Shown: positions 16,384 to 24,441 of the stretch, one piece after another
How the letters are laid out: every line of letters begins with the position of its first letter
Numbering within the stretch: position 1 is the first letter of the stretch
Source: Amycolatopsis sacchari
GTDB lineage: Bacteria; Actinomycetota; Actinomycetes; Mycobacteriales; Pseudonocardiaceae
Direction of reading: 5' to 3'
Assembly (NCBI RefSeq): GCF_900114035.1
Contig: NZ_FORP01000005.1
Coordinates: 1-64,000 of the forward strand
Length of the DNA stretch: 64,000 nt
Notes under the pieces: model-generated
Databases searched by the model: none
What the model saw: only the letters and a program-made list of their open reading frames with translations
Told to the model about the DNA's origin: nothing
Made by a program: the position numbers and the translations under genes

Positions 16384-16402
16384 TGTCGTCCAAACGATGA
16401 CA
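16384..16402. promoter_or_regulatory. RheA-type heat-shock operator
   Basis: TGTCGTC-CAAAC-GATGACA matches the published Streptomyces albus RheA operator TGTCATC-N5-GATGACA at 13 of 14 fixed positions with the same five-base spacer. It lies between hsp20 and the divergent rheA-like gene, the same arrangement as in Streptomyces. Confidence 0.82.
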
Positions 16403-16429
16403 AGAATGGGGTCGTCGGAAGGATGACGC

Positions 16430-17077
16430 ATGGTGGACGGGTACGACGCGGCGCTCGCGCAGCTTCGCGAACTGGGCACTCCGGCGCCGCTGCCGGCCGC
16501 AGCCGAGGCGATGGCGCTGGTGCACGCCGCGGTCGGCACGTCCACGGGCCCGCGGGAGCTGCTCGCCGCGCTGGTCGTGCTGCGGGGCCTGCGTGACGAG
16601 CTGGCGGCCTGGGAACCCCGGCTGATCGGGGCGGCCCGCGAGCAGGGCGTGAGCTGGGCGCGACTCGCCCCGGCGCTGGGCGTGACCAGCAGGCAGGCCG
16701 CCGAACGCCGCTACCTGCGGTTGCGGCCCTCGGGGTCCGGCGAGCACCGCACCGGCGAGCAGCGGGTCGAGGCGGAACGCAGCAGGCGGGCGGGTGATCG
16801 CGCGGTCGCGGAGTGGGCGCGGCGCAACTCCGGCCCGTTGCGCCAGCTGGCCGGGCAGATCGGGGCGCTGGAGGGGCTCGACGAGCAGGCGCAGGACCGC
16901 GTGCAGGAGGCGCTCGCCGACGACGACGCCGCGAACCTGCTGTCCCCGCTGGCGGCGGCGCGTGCCGCGCTCGAAGGCAGGCACAGCGCGCTCGCCGAGC
17001 AGGTGCGGTCGATCACCGAGCGGGCGCAGCAGGTGCGCCGGAGCACGCAGGAGCAGCGTTCGTCCGGCTCGTGCTGA
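16430..17077 (+). CDS. RheA-like repressor of hsp18
   Basis: A 215-residue protein related to proteins annotated as HSP18 transcriptional regulators. A helix-turn-helix lies at about residues 58-95 (REQGVSWARLAPALGVTSRQ, then AAERRYLRL), followed by a long charged helical region rich in Glu, Gln and Arg that may mediate dimerisation or sense temperature. GGAAGGA precedes the ATG. Divergence from hsp20 and the RheA-type operator in the spacer support a role as autoregulated heat-shock repressor; thermosensing itself is known only for Streptomyces RheA. Confidence 0.78.
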   Translation: MVDGYDAALAQLRELGTPAPLPAAAEAMALVHAAVGTSTGPRELLAALVVLRGLRDELAAWEPRLIGAAREQGVSWARLAPALGVTSRQAAERRYLRLRPSGSGEHRTGEQRVEAERSRRAGDRAVAEWARRNSGPLRQLAGQIGALEGLDEQAQDRVQEALADDDAANLLSPLAAARAALEGRHSALAEQVRSITERAQQVRRSTQEQRSSGSC

Positions 17078-17110
17078 GCAGGCCGTCGCGCGCGGTGCGA
17101 GTATGGGCCC

Positions 17111-17914
17111 GTGGATGTGCGGAGCAGGAACAACGTCGTCGTCACGGGTGAGTCCGGCGGGCCGGTGCTCCTGCTCGCCCACGGCTTCGGCTGTGACCAG
17201 AACCTCTGGCGGCTGGTCGTGCCGGCGCTGGCGCGGCGGTTCCGGGTGGTGCTGTTCGACCACGTCGGCTCCGGCCGGGCGGACCCGGCGGCTTGGGACG
17301 CGCGGCGGTATTCGTCGCTGGACGGGTACGCCGAGGACGTCGTGACCCTGTGCCGGGAGCTGGACCTGCGGGACGTGGTGTTCGTCGGGCACTCGGTGTC
17401 GGCGATGATCGGCGTGCTGGCCACGATCGCCGCGCCGGAGCGCTTCGCGAAGCTGGTCCTGCTCACACCTTCACCGTCCTATTTGGACGACGAAGGCTAC
17501 CGCGGTGGGTTCAGCAGGGCCGACATCGAGGAGCTGCTCGACTCGCTGGACAGCAACTACCTCGGGTGGTCGGCCACGATGGCGCCGGTGATCATGGGCA
17601 ACCCGGACCGGCCGGAGCTGGCCGAGGAGCTCACGAACTCCTTCTGCCGCACCGACCCCGCGATGGCGAAGGTGTTCGCGCGGACGACCTTCCTGTCCGA
17701 CAACCGGGACGACCTGCCGAAGGTGCCCGTGCCGTCGCTGGTGATCGAGTGCGCGCACGACACCCTCGCGCCGCGGGAGGTCGGCGCGTACGTGCGGGAC
17801 CGCATCCCGGACTGCCGGCTGGTCACCCTCGACGCCATCGGGCACTGCCCCCAGCTGAGCGCCCCCGGGCCGACCGCGGAGGCGATCGCGGAGTTCGCGG
17901 CGAACGGGAGCTGA
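17111..17914 (+). CDS. rsbQ: RsbQ-like alpha/beta hydrolase
   Basis: A 267-residue alpha/beta hydrolase closely matching RsbQ, which in Bacillus is required with RsbP for the energy-stress branch of the sigma-B pathway. The triad is Ser in FVGHSVSAMIG, Asp in CAHDTLAP and His in AIGHCPQLS; LLLAHGFGCDQNLW and FDHVGSGRADPAAW are also RsbQ signatures. The stop codon touches the ATG of the RsbP-like gene, preserving the pair. GAGTAT lies six bases before the GTG, suggesting a leaderless transcript. Confidence 0.9.
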   Translation: MDVRSRNNVVVTGESGGPVLLLAHGFGCDQNLWRLVVPALARRFRVVLFDHVGSGRADPAAWDARRYSSLDGYAEDVVTLCRELDLRDVVFVGHSVSAMIGVLATIAAPERFAKLVLLTPSPSYLDDEGYRGGFSRADIEELLDSLDSNYLGWSATMAPVIMGNPDRPELAEELTNSFCRTDPAMAKVFARTTFLSDNRDDLPKVPVPSLVIECAHDTLAPREVGAYVRDRIPDCRLVTLDAIGHCPQLSAPGPTAEAIAEFAANGS

Positions 17915-19069
17915 ATGGAGCTTCCCGAGGACAGCGCTGAGGAACTGTACGAGCAGGCGCCGTGCGGGTACCTGTCCACGCTGCCGGACGGGCGCATCAC
18001 GAAGATCAACGCGCGGTTGCTGGGCTGGCTCGGGTACCGGCGCGAGGAGGTCGTCGGGCGGCTGCGGTTCGCCGACCTGCTCACCGTCGGCGGAAAGCTG
18101 TACCACGAAACGCATTTCGCGCCGCTGCTGCGGATGCAGGGCGAGCTGGGCGGTGTGGCGCTGGACCTGGTGGCGGTCGACGGGACGCGGCTGCCGGTGC
18201 TGGTGACCTCGACCGTGAAGACCGGTCAGGACGGCACGCCCGTGCTGATCCGCACCACGCTGTTCGACGCCAGGGACCGCCGTGCGTACGAGCGCGAGCT
18301 GCTGCGGGCCCGGCAGGACGCCGACCGCGAGCGCGACCGCGCGCAACGGCTCGCGGCGACGCTGCAGCGCAGCCTGCTGCCGCCGAGCCTGACCGCGCCA
18401 CCGGGCATGCAGGTCGCGGCGCACTACCAGCCCGAGTCGGCGGACCGCATCGGTGGCGACTTCTACGACCTGTTCCCGCTCGCCGGCGGCCGGTGGGGGT
18501 TCTTCCTCGGCGACGTGTGCGGCAAGGGGGCCGAGGCGGCCGTGCTCACCTCGCTGATCCGGTACACGCTGCGCGCGGCCGCGGTCCAGGACCCGCATCC
18601 CGAAACAGTTCTGTCTACTTTGGACGCCGCGCTGCAGCGTGAGTACAGCGGTGGGCCCCGGTTCTGCACGGTGGTCTTCGGCGTGCTCGTGCCGGGGGAG
18701 GCGGGGTGCGGGGTCGCGCTGGCGAGCGGCGGCCACCCGCCCGCGCTGCTGCTGCGTGCCGACGGGACGCTCGGCGTGCTGCACACCCCCGGCGGCCAGC
18801 TCGTGGGCGTGCTGCCGAAGGCGACGTTCACGTCCACCACGGCACACCTCGCGCCCGGCGACACGCTGCTGCTCTACAGCGACGGCCTGTTCGAGGCGCG
18901 CAGCGGCGGCGGCCGCTATGGCGAGGAGGCGCTGCACGCGTTCACCGCAGGTCTCGCCCCCGCGACGGCGTCCACGCTGGTCGAAGCGCTCACCCGGCTG
19001 GTCACCACCTTCGGCGACGGCCTGGACGACGATGTCGCCCTGCTGGCGATCGGTGTGCCGCCGAGGTAG
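17915..19069 (+). CDS. rsbP: RsbP-like PAS-PP2C (SpoIIE) phosphatase
   Basis: A 384-residue protein with an N-terminal PAS sensor (residues about 8-120: EQAPCGYLSTLPDGRITKIN, LLGWLGYRREEVVGR), a charged coiled-coil linker (RRAYERELLRARQDADRERD) and a SpoIIE/PP2C phosphatase domain (about 160-384: ESADRIGGDFYDLFPL, FFLGDVCGKGAEAA, LLLYSDGLFEARSGGG, DGLDDDVALLAIG) with the metal-binding aspartates. It should dephosphorylate a STAS antagonist in response to a signal sensed with RsbQ. The ATG follows the rsbQ stop with no gap. Two STAS genes within 5 kb are candidate substrates. Confidence 0.92.
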   Translation: MELPEDSAEELYEQAPCGYLSTLPDGRITKINARLLGWLGYRREEVVGRLRFADLLTVGGKLYHETHFAPLLRMQGELGGVALDLVAVDGTRLPVLVTSTVKTGQDGTPVLIRTTLFDARDRRAYERELLRARQDADRERDRAQRLAATLQRSLLPPSLTAPPGMQVAAHYQPESADRIGGDFYDLFPLAGGRWGFFLGDVCGKGAEAAVLTSLIRYTLRAAAVQDPHPETVLSTLDAALQREYSGGPRFCTVVFGVLVPGEAGCGVALASGGHPPALLLRADGTLGVLHTPGGQLVGVLPKATFTSTTAHLAPGDTLLLYSDGLFEARSGGGRYGEEALHAFTAGLAPATASTLVEALTRLVTTFGDGLDDDVALLAIGVPPR

Positions 19070-19379
19070 GTAACTCCCCCCGCCACCGGACACCCCGGGT
19101 CCCTCCGGACCTCACCCGCCGGGAGTACCTCCCACCCGTACCGACGCGGCGGCGCGGGGTCACGAAACCCGTTGGCAGTTGGCGATTTCCACGCCGACCA
19201 GTGGTCTGCGGCAGAAGGGGCGCGGTCCCGAACCTGTCGGCGTTCCGGGATTTTGACCCGCGCGGGTGGACATCTCCTCCGGCGAGTCAGATTTCGCTCC
19301 GATCACCTGTTAGAGGGGCGCGTGCCGATGTGGGGCCACCCTGGTTCCGCACGGCCGCGGAGAGAATCGGAGCACATCG
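19070..19379. other. Intergenic region, no gene seen
   Basis: The 310 bp between the RsbP-like gene and the secreted-protein gene hold no supported ORF. CGGAG shortly before 19380 is the probable ribosome site of the next gene. No clear terminator or promoter could be assigned. Confidence 0.6.
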
Positions 19380-20141
19380 ATGCGAAAAGGCAGGATCGGC
19401 GCCGTCGCGGCCATCGCGGTCGGGGTCGTCTTCCTGGGCGCGCTGCCCGCCTCCGCCGCTCCCGGCGAAGGATCGGCCTACGGCGCGGAGGCCGGGGTGA
19501 CGCTCCTCGGCCAGGCGTCCGTCCAAACCGGACGGCTCGCCCCGAGCGACTCCACCGGGACGACGGACGCCACGGCGGTCGGCATCGCCGTGCCGGGCAT
19601 CCTCGACAGCGGCACGGTCGGCACCTCCGCCGTGCGCGACGACGCGGGAGTGGTCGCCGCGCGGGCGAGCACCGAGGACCTGTCCGTGGGTGTGCTGGGG
19701 CTCCTCGGCACGATCCGCGCGGACGCGGTCACCGCGCAGTGCCAGGGCACGGCGGACGGGGTGACCGGCTCCGCCCAGCTCGCCGGGCTCGACCTCGGCA
19801 ACCTCGGCACCGTCGGGGCGGACGCGGCCCCGAACACCGTGGTCCCGGTCCGGGCGCTCGGGATCACCGTCGCGACGATCACGCTGAACGAGCAGATCAA
19901 GGGTGCCGACGACACGCTGACCGTGAACGCCCTGCACGTGAAGCTGCTCGGTGGCGTGCTCGGCTCGCTCGGCACCGGGGACGTGGTCGTGTCCTCGGCC
20001 ACCTGCGGCCTCGGCGCGGCGCCGGTGCCGCTCGCCTCGGGTGCCGGCCTGTGGGCCGGGCTCGCCCTGCTCGGCGTGGCCGCGGTGCCGGCGGGGATCC
20101 GCGTCGCCCGCCGTCGCGGCGTGCTGTCCCGCACGGCCTGA
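19380..20141 (+). CDS. Secreted, membrane-anchored choice-of-anchor P family protein
   Basis: A 253-residue exported protein. Residues 1-26 form a Sec signal peptide (MRKGRIGAVAAIAVGVVFLG, ending ALPASA-AP). The body is rich in Ala, Gly, Thr and Val with beta-strand character and two cysteines (TAQCQGTA and SSATCGLG) that may form a disulfide. The C-terminus has a hydrophobic segment (LWAGLALLGVAAVPAGIRVA) and a positive tail (RRRGVLSR), a cell-surface anchor typical of actinobacterial choice-of-anchor P proteins. Function unknown. Flanked by stand-alone genes. Confidence 0.78.
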   Translation: MRKGRIGAVAAIAVGVVFLGALPASAAPGEGSAYGAEAGVTLLGQASVQTGRLAPSDSTGTTDATAVGIAVPGILDSGTVGTSAVRDDAGVVAARASTEDLSVGVLGLLGTIRADAVTAQCQGTADGVTGSAQLAGLDLGNLGTVGADAAPNTVVPVRALGITVATITLNEQIKGADDTLTVNALHVKLLGGVLGSLGTGDVVVSSATCGLGAAPVPLASGAGLWAGLALLGVAAVPAGIRVARRRGVLSRTA

Positions 20142-20154
20142 GCACCGTCCGGCA

Positions 20155-20186
20155 ACCCGCGGCCGCCGTCGCCGGCGACCGCGGGT
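20155..20186. terminator. Probable hairpin terminator
   Basis: ACCCGCGG and CCGCGGGT pair around a 16-base GC-rich loop just after the secreted-protein gene. No U-tract. It lies directly before the promoter of the next S9 peptidase gene. Confidence 0.5.
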
Positions 20187-20198
20187 CCGGGCTCCCGC

Positions 20199-20204
20199 TA
20201 GCGT
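20199..20204 (+). promoter_or_regulatory. -10 box of a leaderless promoter for the second S9 peptidase
   Basis: TAGCGT ends six bases before the GTG at 20211 and there is no ribosome site. Confidence 0.55.
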
Positions 20205-20210
20205 GGGCCC

Positions 20211-22139
20211 GTGCAGACTTCCGCTTACGGTTCCTGGGCCACTCCGATCACCGCCGACCTCGTCGTCGCCGGGGCAGTGCGGGTGCTGGGCGCCCACGCG
20301 GACGGCGACGCCGTCGTGTGGGCCGAGCGGCGCCCCGGCGAGGGCGGCCGCACCCAGCTCGTCCGCCGCGACGCCGATGGCACGTGCACGGACCTGCTGC
20401 CCGAAGGCCACAACGCCCGCACCGCGGTGCACGAGTACGGCGGCGGCGACTGGTGGGTCCGCGACGGGGTCCTGTGGTACGCCAACTGGGAGGATCAGCG
20501 GCTGTACCGGCTGGCCGACGGCGAACCCGTGCCGCTGACGCCGGAACCGGAGCGCCCGAGGGCCGACCGGTTCGCAGACGGCGACGTGCACGGGGACGTC
20601 CTCGTCGCGGTGCGCGAGCGGCACACCGGCGACGAGGTGCGCAACGAGGTCGTGCGGCTGGCGGCGCACCGGCCCGCAGAACCTGAGGTGCTGGTGAGCG
20701 GGCCGGATTTCGTGGCCGCGCCCCGGTTTTCGCCCGATGGCGGCGCGCTGGCGTGGGTGTCGTGGCAGCACCCGTCGATGCCCTGGGACGACACGGTGCT
20801 CACGGTGCGGGACCTGCGCTCGGGTGAGGACACGGTCGTCGCGGGCGGGCCGGGGGAGTCCGTGGCCGAGCCCCGCTGGACGCCGGACGGGCGCCTGTAC
20901 TTCCTGTCCGACCGCACGGGCTGGTGGAACCTGTACCGCTGGTCACCCGGTGGCGAGGTCGAACCCGTCGTGGTGCTGGACGCCGAGATCGGCATGCCGG
21001 CCTGGCAGCTGGGCAGCGCCCGCTACGTCCCGCTGCCCGACGGGCGGATCGTGTTCGCCCGCTGGTCCGGCGGCTACGACGGGCTGGCCGTCGCCGAGCC
21101 CGGCGGTCCCGTAACCGACTTCGGCCTGCCGTTCTCGGCGATCGACTCGGTCCGCCCCGACGGCGACGGGGTGCTCGTCGTCGCAGGCACACCCACCGAG
21201 GAGCCCGGCGTGCACCGCGTGTCGGCCACCGGCGAGGTGCAGACCCTGCGCGCACCACGGGACCCCGGTTTCGACCCGGCCTACGTCTCGGTGCCGGAGC
21301 CGATCTCGTTCCCGTCCGGCGACCGGGTCGCGCACGGCTTGTTCTACGCGCCGGCGAACCCGGAGTTCACCGCGCCGGAGGGGGAACGGCCGCCGCTGCT
21401 CGTGGTGATCCACGGCGGCCCGACCGCGCAGGCCGTCCCCGTGCTGTCGCTGGGCGTGCAGTACTGGACCAGCCGCGGGTTCGCCGTGGTGGACGTGAAC
21501 TACGGCGGGTCCTCCGGGTTCGGCCGGGCGTACCGGGAGCAGCTGCGGGACGCGTGGGGCGTGGTCGACGTCGACGACTGCCTCGCGGCGGCCGCCCACC
21601 TCGCCGGGCAGGGCCGCGTCGACGGCCGGAAACTGCTGATCCGCGGCGGTTCCGCGGGCGGCTTCACGACGCTGGCCGCGCTCGCCCGCGAGGACACGCC
21701 GTTCGCCGCGGGCACCGACCTCTTCGGCGTGGCGGACCTGGAGGTGCTGGCCCGTGATACGCACAAGTTCGAAAGCCGCTACCTCGATCGGCTCATCGGC
21801 CCGTACCCGGCGGCCCGCGACGTCTACGTGGAGCGCTCGCCGATCTCGCACGTGGACTCGTTCCGGCGCCCACTGCTGGTGTTGCAGGGCGCCGAGGACC
21901 AGGTGGTGCCGCCCAACCAGTCCGAGCTGATCGTCGAAGCGTTGCGCGCCAGGGACGTGCCGGTGGCGTACGTGCTGTTCGAGGGGGAGCAGCACGGGTT
22001 CCGGCGGGCGGAGAACATCCGGCGGGCGCTGCGGGCGGAGCTGGACTTCTACAGCCAGATCCTCGGTTTTCCCTTGCCCCCAGGGGAAGGCGGGGAGATC
22101 ACGTTGTCCGGCGGAACCCGTCAGGAGCCTCTACGCTGA
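20211..22139 (+). CDS. S9 family prolyl oligopeptidase/dipeptidyl-peptidase-like
   Basis: A 642-residue cytosolic peptidase with an N-terminal beta-propeller (about residues 20-380, WD-like units such as AAPRFSPDGGALAWVSW and EPRWTPDGRLYFLSD) and a C-terminal hydrolase domain. The triad is Ser in IRGGSAGGFTTL, Asp in QGAEDQVVP and His in GEQHGFR. It differs from the S9 enzyme at 3801 in the nucleophile elbow (GGSAGG rather than GWSYGG), so it belongs to a different S9 subgroup, probably S9C-like. The GTG start has a -10 box six bases upstream. Confidence 0.92.
   Translation: MQTSAYGSWATPITADLVVAGAVRVLGAHADGDAVVWAERRPGEGGRTQLVRRDADGTCTDLLPEGHNARTAVHEYGGGDWWVRDGVLWYANWEDQRLYRLADGEPVPLTPEPERPRADRFADGDVHGDVLVAVRERHTGDEVRNEVVRLAAHRPAEPEVLVSGPDFVAAPRFSPDGGALAWVSWQHPSMPWDDTVLTVRDLRSGEDTVVAGGPGESVAEPRWTPDGRLYFLSDRTGWWNLYRWSPGGEVEPVVVLDAEIGMPAWQLGSARYVPLPDGRIVFARWSGGYDGLAVAEPGGPVTDFGLPFSAIDSVRPDGDGVLVVAGTPTEEPGVHRVSATGEVQTLRAPRDPGFDPAYVSVPEPISFPSGDRVAHGLFYAPANPEFTAPEGERPPLLVVIHGGPTAQAVPVLSLGVQYWTSRGFAVVDVNYGGSSGFGRAYREQLRDAWGVVDVDDCLAAAAHLAGQGRVDGRKLLIRGGSAGGFTTLAALAREDTPFAAGTDLFGVADLEVLARDTHKFESRYLDRLIGPYPAARDVYVERSPISHVDSFRRPLLVLQGAEDQVVPPNQSELIVEALRARDVPVAYVLFEGEQHGFRRAENIRRALRAELDFYSQILGFPLPPGEGGEITLSGGTRQEPLR
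22132..22137 (+). promoter_or_regulatory. -10 box of the Ser/Thr kinase gene
   Basis: TACGCT lies six bases before the GTG at 22144 and overlaps the last codons of the preceding peptidase gene, giving the kinase its own leaderless promoter although the genes are only 4 bp apart. Confidence 0.5.
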
Positions 22140-22143
22140 CCCG

Positions 22144-23574
22144 GTGACTTCTGCGCGGGCGGGTGCGGTCGGCGAACTGGTGGCGGGCCGGTACCGGCTG
22201 CTGGCCGAGCTCGGGTGCGGGGCGATGGGCTCGGTGTGGCGGGCGTTCGACGAGCGCCTGCAGCGCAAGGTGGCCGTGAAGCAGGTCGTGCCGGCCGACC
22301 ACGGGAGCGCCGACGAGATCAGGGAACGCGTGCTGCGCGAGGGCCGGATCGCCGCGCGCCTGCAGCACCCGCACGCCGTGGCGGTGTTCGACGTGGTGGA
22401 GGACGACGGCACCCCGGTGCTGGTCATGGAGTACCTCCAGGCGCGGAACCTCGCGGAGGTGCTCGCCGAGCGCGGGCGGCTGCCGGTGCCGGAGGCCGCG
22501 CAGATCGGCGCGGAGATCGCCGAAGCGCTCGCCGCCGCGCACGTGGCCGGCATCGTGCACCGCGACGTGAAGCCGGGCAACGTCCTGCTGTCCGAGGAAG
22601 GCGCGAAGCTCACGGACTTCGGCATCGCCCACGCCGTGGGGGACGCGACGATCACCGCGGCGGGGGTCGTCGCGGGCACGCCCACGTACCTGGCGCCGGA
22701 GACCGTGCACGGCAAACGCCCGGCGCCCGGTTCGGACGTGTTCTCCCTCGGCGCGACGCTGTACAACGCCGTCGAAGGCGTTCCGCCGTTCGGCCGGGAT
22801 CCGGAAAACCCTTACGCCGTCCTGTTCCGCATCGCCGCGGGGGAGCTGCGGCCGCCGGAGCTGGCCGGCCCGCTGTCCCCGGTGCTGACCGCGATGCTCG
22901 CCCCCGAGCCGGCGGACCGGCCGACCGCGGACGAGGCGGCGACCCTGCTGCGGGTGATCGCGGACGGGCAGTCCCTGCCGGAACCGGCGCCGCGCCGCCG
23001 GTGGCTGCTCGCGACGGTCGCGGGTGGCCTCGCGGCGGCGGCACTGCTGGCGTACCTCGTGGTGGACGCCCCGCCCGCCGGAACAGCGAGCCCGGCCGCG
23101 CCGCCACCACCGGTCGTCGCGCCCGTGCTCACCGCCGCCGACCGCGAGCGCGCGGTCTCCGACTACTACGCGCTGCTCCCGGCCCGCGCGGGCGAGGCGT
23201 GGGGACGGTTGACGGCGCAGCGCCGCGGCGAGGGGCAGGACGGCTACCGGCAGTACTGGGCGCAGGTCGCGAGCCTGACCGTGGTGTCGCCACCGCGAGC
23301 GGACGGCGAGGCGGTGACCGTGGGGCTGGAGCTGCTGCTCGCCGACGGCACCCGCGTGCACGAGGTGCACCACGTCGAACTCCAGGGGCTGCTGCTTGGA
23401 GCGGACACGCTGGTCACGAGCGAGCGCACCGCGCCCGCGCCACCGCCACCCCCGCCGCCCTCACCGGTACCGGCACCGCCGCCTGTCGTGGTGACCGAGG
23501 TGCGGGCGCCGGCGGTGCCGGTGGGGCCCGACGTGGCGCACGGGAAGAGGCTCGGGCACGCCAAGAAGCCGTAG
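22144..23574 (+). CDS. Membrane Ser/Thr protein kinase (PknB/Hanks type)
   Basis: A 476-residue receptor kinase. The kinase domain spans about residues 17-275 with the glycine loop LGCGAMGSVWRA, the VAVKQVV lysine, HRDVKPGN, DFG in LTDFGIAHA, activation-loop threonines before APE (AGTPTYLAPE). A proline-rich linker leads to one transmembrane segment (WLLATVAGGLAAAALLAYLV, about 283-303), then an extracytoplasmic domain without PASTA repeats and a proline-rich, basic tail. The external domain (DYYALLPARAGEAWGRL) resembles small NTF2-like tails of actinobacterial kinases. Targets unknown. Confidence 0.92.
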   Translation: MTSARAGAVGELVAGRYRLLAELGCGAMGSVWRAFDERLQRKVAVKQVVPADHGSADEIRERVLREGRIAARLQHPHAVAVFDVVEDDGTPVLVMEYLQARNLAEVLAERGRLPVPEAAQIGAEIAEALAAAHVAGIVHRDVKPGNVLLSEEGAKLTDFGIAHAVGDATITAAGVVAGTPTYLAPETVHGKRPAPGSDVFSLGATLYNAVEGVPPFGRDPENPYAVLFRIAAGELRPPELAGPLSPVLTAMLAPEPADRPTADEAATLLRVIADGQSLPEPAPRRRWLLATVAGGLAAAALLAYLVVDAPPAGTASPAAPPPPVVAPVLTAADRERAVSDYYALLPARAGEAWGRLTAQRRGEGQDGYRQYWAQVASLTVVSPPRADGEAVTVGLELLLADGTRVHEVHHVELQGLLLGADTLVTSERTAPAPPPPPPPSPVPAPPPVVVTEVRAPAVPVGPDVAHGKRLGHAKKP

Positions 23575-23607
23575 TTTGAGCCGCTGAACAGCGGGAACAG
23601 GCTGGGC

Positions 23608-24441
23608 ATGGCTTTCGATGTACGGGCGGGCGGACGGACCGCGGTCATCACCGGGGCGTCCTCGGGGATCGGTGCCGAGTACGCGCGCAGGCTGGCCGGC
23701 CTGGGCTGGAACCTCACGCTCGTGGCGCGGCGCGCGCAACGGCTGGACGCGCTCGAGGCCGGGCTGCGCGAGTCGGCGGGCGTCGCGGTAGAGACGTTGA
23801 CCGCCGATCTCGCCGAACCCGGCGACCTCGCCCGCGTCGCCGAGCGGGTGGCAGCGGATGACGTCGGGCTGCTGGTCAACAACGCCGGGATCAACGGCTA
23901 CGGCCCCTTCGACGAGGTCGATCCCGGGTTGCTGCAACGGGTCCTGACGATCAACGTGACCGCGCCGACCGTGCTCGCGCGGGCCGCCTTGCCCGGTTTG
24001 CTGGCGCGTGGCGGGGCGATCGTCAACGTGGCGTCCCTGCTCGCGTTCGCCGGTGCCGTGCCGCCGGACCCACTGCCGCACCGCGCGACGTACGCGGGGA
24101 CGAAGGGCTACCTGGTGACCTTCACGCGCACGCTGGCGGCGGAGCTCGGACCGGACTCGCCGGTGGCGGTCCAGGTCGTGTGCCCCGGTCTCACCGCGAC
24201 GGAGTTCCACTTCACGGCGGGCCTGGAGCCGGTCGCCGCCGAGGAGGAGCAGCGTGGCGAGCACGGCATGCCCGCCGAGGACGTGGTGCTGGCGTCGGTG
24301 TCCGCGCTGGACAGCGGCGAGGTCGTCTGCGTTCCCGGGCTCGACGACCCCGCCGCGCTGGCGGCGTGGGCGGCGGCCGAGGCGGGCGTCCGGTCCGCCT
24401 CGACGGCCACCAAGGCCGCGCCCCGCTACCGCGGCGCCTGA
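23608..24441 (+). CDS. Short-chain dehydrogenase/reductase
   Basis: A 277-residue classical SDR of the DltE/YqjQ-like type. The NAD(P) motif is VITGASSGIGAEYARRL, followed by LVNNAGINGYGPF and the catalytic Ser/Tyr/Lys set (NVASLL, YAGTKGYL). The C-terminus adds about 25 residues of Ala-rich sequence. No ribosome site is obvious; the ATG agrees with family N-termini. Its 3' end overlaps the flavin monooxygenase gene tail-to-tail by 16 bp. Substrate unknown. Confidence 0.88.
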   Translation: MAFDVRAGGRTAVITGASSGIGAEYARRLAGLGWNLTLVARRAQRLDALEAGLRESAGVAVETLTADLAEPGDLARVAERVAADDVGLLVNNAGINGYGPFDEVDPGLLQRVLTINVTAPTVLARAALPGLLARGGAIVNVASLLAFAGAVPPDPLPHRATYAGTKGYLVTFTRTLAAELGPDSPVAVQVVCPGLTATEFHFTAGLEPVAAEEEQRGEHGMPAEDVVLASVSALDSGEVVCVPGLDDPAALAAWAAAEAGVRSASTATKAAPRYRGA

